NCBI GenBank assembly: GCA_009885275.1
Contig: VFKY01000193.1
Coordinates: forward strand, 1 to 5,432
DNA length: 5,432 nt
From: Verrucomicrobiota bacterium
Lineage (GTDB): Bacteria > Verrucomicrobiota > Verrucomicrobiia > Verrucomicrobiales > Verrucomicrobiaceae
Direction of reading: 5' to 3'
This document shows, one piece after another, positions 1 to 5,344 of the stretch (position 1 is its first letter; every line of letters starts with the position of its first letter). The position numbers were made by a program, and so were the translations under genes. The notes below the pieces were generated by a model that saw nothing but the letters and a program-made list of their open reading frames with translations, made no database searches and was not told the DNA's origin.

Positions 1-110
1 GCCGTATTCAAAGCACTTCGGGAGCGGTTTATCGCGCTTTAAGCAGAGTGCGCATGACATTGCTTCAGTGTGTAGAGACCCAGATTAACGCGAGAGGAGT
101 TAAATCATGA
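1..110 (+). CDS. ECF RNA polymerase sigma factor, C-terminal fragment (5' end outside window)
   Basis: Only the last 35 codons are present, read in frame from base 3 and ending at TGA 108-110. The peptide contains GAVYRALSRVRMTLLQCVET, which matches the end of sigma region 4.2 (recognition helix and C-terminal tail) in ECF sigma factors of the Rhodopirellula/Verrucomicrobium family (Sig-70_gvs1 type). Those proteins typically end in a 'YKALSRIRRxLLxCIExxL'-like stretch. Such factors direct RNA polymerase to a small regulon and are held in check by a membrane partner. The stop overlaps the next gene's start in an ATGA, so the two are translationally coupled, and the next gene encodes a FecR-domain protein, the classic partner of this sigma class. 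The sigma regions needed for full proof lie outside the window. The family assignment is by memory of the motif, but motif, frame and neighbour all agree. Confidence 0.8.
   Translation, partial: RIQSTSGAVYRALSRVRMTLLQCVETQINARGVKS
92..99 (+). promoter_or_regulatory. Shine-Dalgarno for the FecR-domain gene
   Basis: GAGAGGAG lies seven bases before the ATG at 107 and is the only strong ribosome binding site in the window. It sits inside the last codons of the upstream sigma factor gene. Together with the ATGA stop/start overlap, this indicates that ribosomes finishing the sigma factor can reinitiate on the FecR gene, keeping the two products in proportion. It also fixes the FecR start at 107. 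Confidence 0.8.
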
Positions 111-1564
111 ATACGAATATTCGCATCGAGGAATGGCAACTACTCGAACTCTTTGAAAGAGCTCTGGACCATCAACTAACCGATGATGAATGCGAAACAT
201 TGAACCGTCGATTAAAGGATGATAGTGCGGCACGTGAACTGTTCGCCAAAGCCCTGCATCAACATGCAGAGTTGAGATTTGACGCGCGATTATGCCGTGA
301 ACTTGCGGAGACACCTGAAGTGATTCAAATCAAACCCGACCGTCGTTTCTCTTCACTCCTTATCGCTGTCGCGGCCTGTGCCGTTTTGACAGGTGTTTCA
401 GTTTTCCTAGTGATGCAACAATGGTGGCATTTCTCTGATTCCACTGATTCCAAAATCATTGCCACTGTGGTCAAAAGCAGTCACTGCAAATGGGCAGGCA
501 GTACCCTGCCGACTGCGGAGGGTTCGCATGTCAGCGCAGGGATTCTTGAATTGGTGGAAGGGCTGGCGACTTTAAAATTTAACTCTGGGGCAAAAATCGT
601 TCTGGAAGCCCCCGCGACGTTAGAATTAATCGACGCCATGAACTGCCGACTACGACGGGGCACTCTCGTTGCAGATGTGCCTCCCAGTGCCATTGGATTT
701 ACTGTCGATACCCAAGACGCCAAGGTCGTAGACTATGGCACGCGTTTTGGAGTCAGCACTGGTGATGATGGAAAATACATGGTGCAAGTGCTCGAAGGTC
801 TCGTGGAGGTGAATCACAAGGGGGAGGCGGAAATCAAACAACTCCACGCCGGACAAAGCATCGATCGCGGATTGATGAAAACGAAAATTAATCCTGTTTC
901 ACCTGACCCTGAGCCCAACCGCTGGCAACCCGATGCTATCCTCAACGCAGGTGATGGATGGAAAATTATCTCCACCGCATTTGGTCAGGGTAAGGACAGC
1001 TATATTCAGTCGAATGACAAATCGCGGAACTTTGGTCAGGATTCTTTCTTTCGAGTAAAGCACAGCAGCGTGCAACCTGATCTCAATCGCAAAGGGTATT
1101 TGGGATTTGATGTGAGCAAATTTAAGGGTGGAAAGATTACGGAAGCAGAGCTTGTCTTAAGTATTGAGCCGAGCGACTTGGGATTTGCTACGCTTGTGCC
1201 TGACAGTAGGTTCTGTGTGTATGGATTGGTGGATGAATCACAGGACTCATGGGATGAAAATGGCTTGAGTTGGCACGAAGCGCCGGCGCATAATCCTACA
1301 CAACCAGAAAAACATCTCCCTGTACCGGATAAATGCGTATTGCTGGGTCATTTTGAAATAGCCCAAGGTATTAGCCGCGGTACTCGCTCACTACGAGGCC
1401 AGTCTTTAGCTAATTTTATCAATAGCGATACCAACGGCATCGCCACTTTTCTCATCTGTCGAGAGACGGATGAAACTTCCAAGGGAGGGCTGGTACATGC
1501 ATTTGCCACCAAGGAAAGTGGTAGCAACACCCCTCCTTTATTGAGGCTTAAGGCAGAAGAATAG
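107..1564 (+). CDS. FecR-domain membrane anti-sigma-like regulator with C-terminal DNRLRE/CBM96-like domain
   Basis: This is a 485-residue single-pass membrane protein. Residues 1-75 form a charged helical cytoplasmic head of the anti-sigma type (WQLLELFERALDHQLT, then 'DDECETLNRRLKDDSAARELF'). Residues 82-104 are a hydrophobic TM helix. Residues about 115-255 form the FecR domain, recognisable by LELVEGLATLKFNSGAKIVL, the 'LEAPATLEL' stretch, GFTVDTQDAKVVDYGTRFGV and VQVLEGLVEV. Residues about 296-484 resemble the DNRLRE/CBM96 beta-sandwich: 'DSYIQSNDKSRNFG', 'KGYLGFDVSKF', 'ITEAELVLSIE' and DSWDENGLSWHEAPAHN, the last matching the family's 'TWsE.gltWnnaP' signature. The start is fixed by GAGAGGAG and the ATGA overlap with the sigma gene. 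By family analogy the head would sequester the ECF factor and the outer part would sense an envelope or extracellular signal. The DNRLRE part suggests a polysaccharide or surface-filament ligand, which is inference. Its PVC relatives commonly carry a LamG/concanavalin-like domain here instead. Confidence 0.85.
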   Translation: MNTNIRIEEWQLLELFERALDHQLTDDECETLNRRLKDDSAARELFAKALHQHAELRFDARLCRELAETPEVIQIKPDRRFSSLLIAVAACAVLTGVSVFLVMQQWWHFSDSTDSKIIATVVKSSHCKWAGSTLPTAEGSHVSAGILELVEGLATLKFNSGAKIVLEAPATLELIDAMNCRLRRGTLVADVPPSAIGFTVDTQDAKVVDYGTRFGVSTGDDGKYMVQVLEGLVEVNHKGEAEIKQLHAGQSIDRGLMKTKINPVSPDPEPNRWQPDAILNAGDGWKIISTAFGQGKDSYIQSNDKSRNFGQDSFFRVKHSSVQPDLNRKGYLGFDVSKFKGGKITEAELVLSIEPSDLGFATLVPDSRFCVYGLVDESQDSWDENGLSWHEAPAHNPTQPEKHLPVPDKCVLLGHFEIAQGISRGTRSLRGQSLANFINSDTNGIATFLICRETDETSKGGLVHAFATKESGSNTPPLLRLKAEE

Positions 1565-1585
1565 CTGGAGCAAATTCAGATCCTG

Positions 1586-2563
1586 TTACTTCCAAACCAC
1601 TTCAGCTTTGGGCAAAGCGGCTTTTAACTTGGCCACGCCCGCTTCTGTAACCTTACAATCCGTGAGATAAATATTTTGAAGCGTCTTTATTTTAGCGAGC
1701 GCTATCAACCCAGCATCCGTTACCTCTGTGCCATAAAGGTTAATAAAGACCAATTGCTTCGCACTGGACAGGGATTCCAGGCCAATATCCGTGATCTTGA
1801 CCTTACGCAAATCAAGTCGCGTCAACCTTGGTATCTGGGCAATGGTTTTGCACGCAGCATCGGTGATACTGGTGCGAGCAAGATCAAGATGCGCGATGTT
1901 ATCTTTAATGACTGAGAGGCCAGCAATGCTATTGTCATCGCATTTACTGACCCCAGTAAGAAAATCCACACGCAGCAAAGGACTGGCCACCATCAAAACG
2001 CTTATCTGAGCACCTAGCATCCTGGCACTTTTTAAAGCCTCGGAAGTTGCTGGTGCTAAGCCAGCACTGAGCTTTTTGTAAAGCAAATCATGCTCTCTAT
2101 CTTTCAGGGGAGCTTTGGCTGTAACCGTTTCCCCTGCGGGCTTGCCAACAAGGTTTCCTTCCCACCCGCCAAAGTCGGCCCCTTCGGTAATCCATGTCTT
2201 TAGCTTGATGATTTCCTCTGCAGTTAAAGGGTCGCCCTTGGGTGGCATGAACATATCATCATCCTTCGGAAGGCTCACCACCTCGGCCATGTAACTCTTC
2301 GCAAAAGATTTAGGGACCAATGCTGGGTGCTCTTTAGTCTCCCCTCCCTTTAACATGGCCCACGCGGCATCAAGCCTCAATCCTCCTTTAGGTTTAACAA
2401 TTTTGCCATTTTCCTCATGATCAGCTTTGTGGCATTTCACACACTTAGCTTCAATAATGGGAAGTATTTCTGTCTTAAACACGAGCTTCGCTTGCGAGTA
2501 GGGCACAAAAGATGCAAAGATTAATACAAGGGAAGCTTGGCAGGTTAGCGTAAACTTTGTCAT
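1586..2563 (-). CDS. Exported PSCyt1 mono-heme cytochrome c domain protein with C-terminal leucine-rich repeats
   Basis: A 325-residue secreted protein. Residues 1-25 are a Sec signal peptide (hydrophobic 'SLVLIFASFV', probable cleavage after SQA, residue 25). Residues 26-135 are a Planctomycete-type cytochrome C domain: 'ILPIIEAKCVKCH' gives the CxxCH heme site (C41, C44, H45), followed by 'KGGLRLD', then 'DDDMFMPPKG' with M106 the likely axial ligand, then 'LTAEEIIKLKTWITEGAD', the usual closing helix. A linker follows, and then four LRRs of exactly 24 residues (222-317), each with the LxxLxLxxTxITDxGLxxL pattern. The domain is usually fused to PSD1 (DUF1553) proteins or sits beside DUF1501 genes; neither is in the window. 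It may transfer electrons or bind a partner through the LRR face, which is inference. No strong ribosome binding site precedes the ATG, but the signal peptide begins directly at this start. It diverges from glgC and is convergent with the FecR gene, 21 bp apart. Confidence 0.88.
   Translation of the reverse strand: MTKFTLTCQASLVLIFASFVPYSQAKLVFKTEILPIIEAKCVKCHKADHEENGKIVKPKGGLRLDAAWAMLKGGETKEHPALVPKSFAKSYMAEVVSLPKDDDMFMPPKGDPLTAEEIIKLKTWITEGADFGGWEGNLVGKPAGETVTAKAPLKDREHDLLYKKLSAGLAPATSEALKSARMLGAQISVLMVASPLLRVDFLTGVSKCDDNSIAGLSVIKDNIAHLDLARTSITDAACKTIAQIPRLTRLDLRKVKITDIGLESLSSAKQLVFINLYGTEVTDAGLIALAKIKTLQNIYLTDCKVTEAGVAKLKAALPKAEVVWK
1613..1900 (-). repeat. Four in-register 24-residue leucine-rich repeats (72-bp coding units)
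   Basis: Within the cytochrome-domain protein, residues 222-245, 246-269, 270-293 and 294-317 align without gaps. Shared positions are the LxL strand (L226/L228, L250/L252, I274/L276, I298/L300) and the T/V-T-D/E-x-G/A turn (ITDAA, ITDIG, VTDAG, VTEAG). This is the 24-residue bacterial LRR class common in PVC proteins. A degenerate, slightly out-of-register unit precedes them at about residues 196-219 and probably caps the solenoid. The repeats are conserved in protein but not in DNA, so they are old rather than recently expanded. Confidence 0.8.
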
Positions 2564-2616
2564 AGTTGCTTAAGGAAACGCTTGCCCGATACTCATATTT
2601 CAATAAAAAATAAATC
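2564..2616. promoter_or_regulatory. Divergent intergenic region carrying the promoters of glgC (+) and the cytochrome-LRR gene (-)
   Basis: These 53 bp separate two divergent ATGs, so at least one promoter probably lies here or slightly inside the flanking genes. On the + strand, TTGCTT (2566-2571) and GATACT (2588-2593) are 16 bp apart and give a weak sigma70-like match with a short leader. A second pairing, TTGCCC (2582-2587) with TAAAAA (2604-2609), would start transcription almost at the glgC ATG and give a nearly leaderless mRNA. I see no convincing -35/-10 pair on the minus strand. The A-rich stretch 2602-2615 directly before glgC has no Shine-Dalgarno. Position and orientation are certain; the box assignments are weak. 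Confidence 0.35.
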
Positions 2617-3939
2617 ATGTCTGCATCACCCTCCATTTCAAAAAAAATTTCCACTGAGACTCTACTCAATCGACATACACTGGCGATCGTGATGGGAGGC
2701 GGCGCAGGATCTCGACTCTTCCCCCTGACCAAAGATCGCGCTAAACCGGCAGTCCCTCTCGCGGGAAAATACCGCTTAGTCGACATCCCCATTAGTAACT
2801 GTATCAACAGTGGTGTGCGACAAGTCTACGTCCTGACGCAATATAACAGCGCCTCACTCAATCGACACATCAGTCGCACCTACAAGTTTGACCATTTTAA
2901 TCATGGCTTTGTAGAAATACTTGCTGCTCAGCAAACCCCAGAGGGGGAAGCTTGGTACCAAGGTACAGCGGATGCAGTCCGCCAAAATCTTCGCCAATTC
3001 ACTCAAGGTAAATTCCACTACTTTCTTATTTTAAGTGGTGACCAATTATACAAGTTGGATTTCCGCAAGGTGCTCGACCGTCATATTGAACACAACGCTG
3101 ACATCACCATCGCGACAACTCCGGTAAATCAAAGGGATGCTCAAGGTTTTGGCATCATGCAAACCAATGCCGATGGACGTATCACCAATTTTGTTGAGAA
3201 ACCAAAGGAGGCGTCCGTCCTAAAATCTCTCTGTATGCCGCCCGAAACAGTAAAAGAACTTGGTTTAGCTCCTGATCAAGAACACTACGAAGCCAACATG
3301 GGCATCTATATTTTTAATCGCGATGTTTTACTAAAAGCTCTCGATAATGATTTTGATGATTTTGGAAAAGACATCATTCCACAGGCCATCAAAAACTACC
3401 ATGTGCAGAGTTATCCCTTCAAAGGTTACTGGGAGGACATCGGTACCATCCGTAGCTTCTATGAAGCCAATCTCGATCTCTGTGCCGTAGTTCCAAAATA
3501 CGATTTTTTTGATTCTCAAGCCGTCATCTACACTCATGCTCGCTTTCTTCCCGCAACAAAAATCAACGGCGGTAGCATCAGGCATGCACTGCTCTCTGAT
3601 GGGTGCATTCTCTCTGAAGCTGTGATTGAAAACAGTATTCTTGGACTACGATCTGTGGTCGAGGCTGGCACCACCATTCGTGATTGTATCATCATGGGGG
3701 CTGATTATTACGCGGGTGCTGTTGACAGTCCAGACAATCGACCTGCGCCCGGTATTGGTCGCAACTGCAAAATTGAACGCACCATCGTTGATAAAAATGT
3801 TCACATAGGAGATGACGTCGTGATCACCCCTATAGGGAAACCGGAAAATTATGATGATCCAAGCGGATTATATCACATTCGTGACGGCATTATGGTCATC
3901 CCAAAAAGTACCGTCATCCCAACCGGGACTTGGATTTAA
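2617..3939 (+). CDS. glgC: Glucose-1-phosphate adenylyltransferase (ADP-glucose pyrophosphorylase)
   Basis: Makes ADP-glucose and PPi from ATP and glucose 1-phosphate, the regulated first step of cytoplasmic glycogen synthesis. The 440-residue length is normal. The N-terminal nucleotidyltransferase domain shows 'GGGAGSRLFPLT' (27-38), 'RAKPAVPLAGKYRLVDIPIS' (41-60), WYQGTADAVRQN (113-124), 'SGDQLYKLDF' with D142 as the probable catalytic Asp, FVEKPK with K195 for glucose 1-phosphate, 'ANMGIYIF' (226-233) and 'GYWEDIGTI'. The C-terminal left-handed beta-helix (about 305-440) includes 'MGADYY' and ends in 'VIPKSTVIPTGTWI'. The sequence resembles the cyanobacterial/plant type more than the enterobacterial one. 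K393 and K430 lie near where 3-phosphoglycerate-binding lysines are known in Anabaena GlgC, so that type of allostery is possible (inference). Oddities are Q143 where His is usual and N227 where Ser is usual. No Shine-Dalgarno precedes the ATG, but the only other nearby Met (26) would cut into the nucleotide-binding loop. No other glycogen gene is in the window. Confidence 0.97.
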   Translation: MSASPSISKKISTETLLNRHTLAIVMGGGAGSRLFPLTKDRAKPAVPLAGKYRLVDIPISNCINSGVRQVYVLTQYNSASLNRHISRTYKFDHFNHGFVEILAAQQTPEGEAWYQGTADAVRQNLRQFTQGKFHYFLILSGDQLYKLDFRKVLDRHIEHNADITIATTPVNQRDAQGFGIMQTNADGRITNFVEKPKEASVLKSLCMPPETVKELGLAPDQEHYEANMGIYIFNRDVLLKALDNDFDDFGKDIIPQAIKNYHVQSYPFKGYWEDIGTIRSFYEANLDLCAVVPKYDFFDSQAVIYTHARFLPATKINGGSIRHALLSDGCILSEAVIENSILGLRSVVEAGTTIRDCIIMGADYYAGAVDSPDNRPAPGIGRNCKIERTIVDKNVHIGDDVVITPIGKPENYDDPSGLYHIRDGIMVIPKSTVIPTGTWI

Positions 3940-3944
3940 TAGAA

Positions 3945-4895
3945 CTACTTCGTCACGGGAACTGCTAACTTTGCCCAAAAGACATCCGGAGCAACGAGAT
4001 CACGACCCACATCATCAAATTGTGTTCCTATCTCTTTAAGTGGCAATGCTTTTGCCACATCCATGCCTACCTTGATATTGGCTGGACTAAATACTAAGCG
4101 CGTCAGAGGAACATCTTTTAACGGGGTCAGGTCTTCTACGGAAGTCTCGCCGATGTGCAAGCGCTGTAACTTGGTGCCTGCAAAGGGTGAAATGTCTTTT
4201 ACCTTTGTTCTTAAAAGCGTCACGCTCACCAGTGGCAGAGTATGAAGAGGCGAGATATCAACTACGGGGCATCCCGTAAGCCAAAGCATATTAATGGGGC
4301 TGTGACGCAAGGGTGACAAATCAACAATCTTAGTATCTACCGCGTTAAACTCCACAAGCGGCATCCCATCCAGTGCAGAGATATCACTTATTTGAGTAGC
4401 GGTAAGATAAAGCTTCTGAATCGGCAAACCACGCAATGGCGATAAATCCTCAACCTTGCTGCGCTCGAGGTAGAGCTCGGCCAGAGGCATCCCTTTGAGC
4501 GGCGTAAGATCGACAATGGTAGTGTCGCTCATATCTAGTGCCTTAATGGGACGCCCCTGCAGAGCTTTGAGGTTATCCACTTTGGTATTCACGAGACTCA
4601 CCCCATAGGGCTCGCCATTCTCGATCTGAAATTGAGCATTCCCTTCATAATTAGGGTTGTGAAATTTGATCTCCTTATGCAGCAACTCTTCCGTCCAGAA
4701 AATTTTAACCTTGGGCACATTCGCCGGTGGCAGCACTAATTTGGGGATCTCAAGTACCGGAGGAGTTAACCCTTTATCCGGTTCGGCAACGACTTTTGAA
4801 GGGCTTTTTTTCTCCTCACACTGAGTAAGCGCAATGACTATAAATGCCAAAAGGACGTTTGAGCTAATCGGTGTTCGAAACATGGAGTATGCCAT
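3945..4895 (-). CDS. Exported, possibly lipid-anchored leucine-rich repeat protein with eight 21-residue repeats
   Basis: Numbering is from the ATG at 4895 (316 residues). Residues 1-25 are a signal peptide (MAYSMFRTPISSN, then 'VLLAFIVIALTQ') followed by C26. The Cys suggests a lipoprotein, but Gln at -1 is outside the usual G/A/S lipobox, so lipidation is uncertain. A Pro/Lys-rich linker (about 27-65) leads to 'ELLHKEIKFHNPNYEG', a lead-in like those of PVC LRR proteins. Eight repeats of exactly 21 residues follow (108-275, core D-L/I-S/T-P-L-x-x-x-P-L). The protein closes with 'PDVFWAKL', recalling the 'PxEFWKKY' ending of related planctomycete/verrucomicrobial proteins. The 21-mer LRR is frequent in PVC secreted proteins and kinase-linked sensors and most likely binds protein; no ligand can be named. 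Start choice is uncertain: the 4895 ATG has a weak GGA upstream, an ATG at 4883 also gives a good signal peptide, and a TTG at 4919 would lengthen the n-region. It lies 41 bp downstream of the glycine-zipper gene and is convergent with glgC, 5 bp apart. Confidence 0.8.
   Translation of the reverse strand: MAYSMFRTPISSNVLLAFIVIALTQCEEKKSPSKVVAEPDKGLTPPVLEIPKLVLPPANVPKVKIFWTEELLHKEIKFHNPNYEGNAQFQIENGEPYGVSLVNTKVDNLKALQGRPIKALDMSDTTIVDLTPLKGMPLAELYLERSKVEDLSPLRGLPIQKLYLTATQISDISALDGMPLVEFNAVDTKIVDLSPLRHSPINMLWLTGCPVVDISPLHTLPLVSVTLLRTKVKDISPFAGTKLQRLHIGETSVEDLTPLKDVPLTRLVFSPANIKVGMDVAKALPLKEIGTQFDDVGRDLVAPDVFWAKLAVPVTK
4071..4574 (-). repeat. Eight in-register 21-residue LRR units (63-bp coding period)
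   Basis: Counting along the protein, the first residue of each unit (N, then D seven times) recurs every 21 residues without a single insertion or deletion: NLKAL, DLTPL, DLSPL, DISAL, DLSPL, DISPL, DISPF, DLTPL. Each core is followed by xxxPLxxLxLxxTxV/I-like positions. The array spans 504 bp, exactly 8 x 63. Unit DNA sequences differ clearly, so the period is maintained by protein structure rather than by recent duplication. Confidence 0.85.
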
Positions 4896-4936
4896 GCCAG
4901 TTCCAAACGGATGTTTCAAGAAGTTGTTTCAAATGA

Positions 4937-5344
4937 TTACCAACAATTCCCTCGACGATAATATGGACGACCATAATAGGGCTGAGGTGGGGGACAATAA
5001 TCGTAGTTGTAACTGTAGTAGCGACGCGGATAGACAGGTACAGGAGCCGCGTAAACTCGAGGTGGCGATTCATAGGCCGGAGCTGGGTATCTCCCATATT
5101 GATAGTCGTCTTGGGCGGACCCAAGCGCAGCACCTGCCACCCCACCTATTGCCCCACCGATGGCAGCTCCTTCAAGAGGGCGGCCAGTTTGATTTCCTAT
5201 CACGGCACCTGCGATGGCTCCCGTAGCAGCACCAAGAACGCTCCCGATAGATTGATTAGGCCCTGCATATGGCGAAGCGCATGAACTAAGAGACAATAGG
5301 GCAATGACAGTGATGCCAAAATGGTGCCAATGGTTTGTATTCAT
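4937..5344 (-). CDS. Glycine-zipper lipoprotein with Tyr/Pro-rich tail
   Basis: Numbered from the ATG at 5344 this is 135 residues. 'MNTNHWHHFGITVIALLSLSSC' is a compact lipoprotein signal peptide with lipobox LSSC and lipidated C22. Residues 34-50 and 59-75 each carry five glycines at exact four-residue spacing (34, 38, 42, 46, 50 and 59, 63, 67, 71, 75), separated by 'NQTGRPLE'. This predicts a helical hairpin of the glycine-zipper (YMGG / Omp-type) family, as in small envelope proteins that insert into or stabilise the outer membrane. The last 57 residues hold 15 Tyr, many Pro and Arg, two Cys and a terminal Trp, and are probably disordered or surface-exposed. An in-frame ATG at 5392 would add 16 residues ('MRSKKTRLNHSYPKNS'). 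Neither start has a visible Shine-Dalgarno; I prefer 5344 because it gives a normal-length signal peptide. It may share a transcript with the LRR gene 41 bp downstream. Exact function is unknown. Confidence 0.82.
   Translation of the reverse strand: MNTNHWHHFGITVIALLSLSSCASPYAGPNQSIGSVLGAATGAIAGAVIGNQTGRPLEGAAIGGAIGGVAGAALGSAQDDYQYGRYPAPAYESPPRVYAAPVPVYPRRYYSYNYDYCPPPQPYYGRPYYRRGNCW

Noticed and set aside
1..42. Alternative frame 1 peptide ending at TAA 40-42 (AVFKALRERFIAL)
   Set aside because: At first it too looks like a sigma-factor end, but frame 3 gives a better and longer family match and overlaps the next start by ATGA, so frame 3 is the real gene.
1605..1618. Inverted repeat GCTTTGGGCAAAGC followed by GGCTTTT, a possible terminator for the FecR gene
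   Set aside because: The stem is six base pairs with a two-base loop at best, the T-run is only four, and it lies inside the coding sequence of the opposing cytochrome gene. Too weak to list.
2475..2807. 110-codon minus-strand open frame across the glgC start
   Set aside because: It is antisense to the invariant nucleotide-binding loop of GlgC and overlaps the signal peptide of the cytochrome gene; a shadow of real coding sequence.
2951..2962. Perfect 12-bp palindrome CTTGGTACCAAG
   Set aside because: It encodes part of the conserved AWYQGT motif of GlgC, so it is explained by protein constraint and codon choice, and it lies deep inside the gene.
4864..5145. 93-codon open frame on the minus strand spanning the gap between the two envelope genes
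   Set aside because: It overlaps the end of the zipper gene and the start of the LRR gene in another frame and has no recognisable family character. I considered a frameshifted fusion, but both neighbours have complete termini of their own.
4834..5226. 130-codon open frame on the + strand
   Set aside because: It is antisense to the zipper lipoprotein and to the signal peptide of the LRR protein, both well supported by motifs. Its translation shows no domain and no ribosome binding site.
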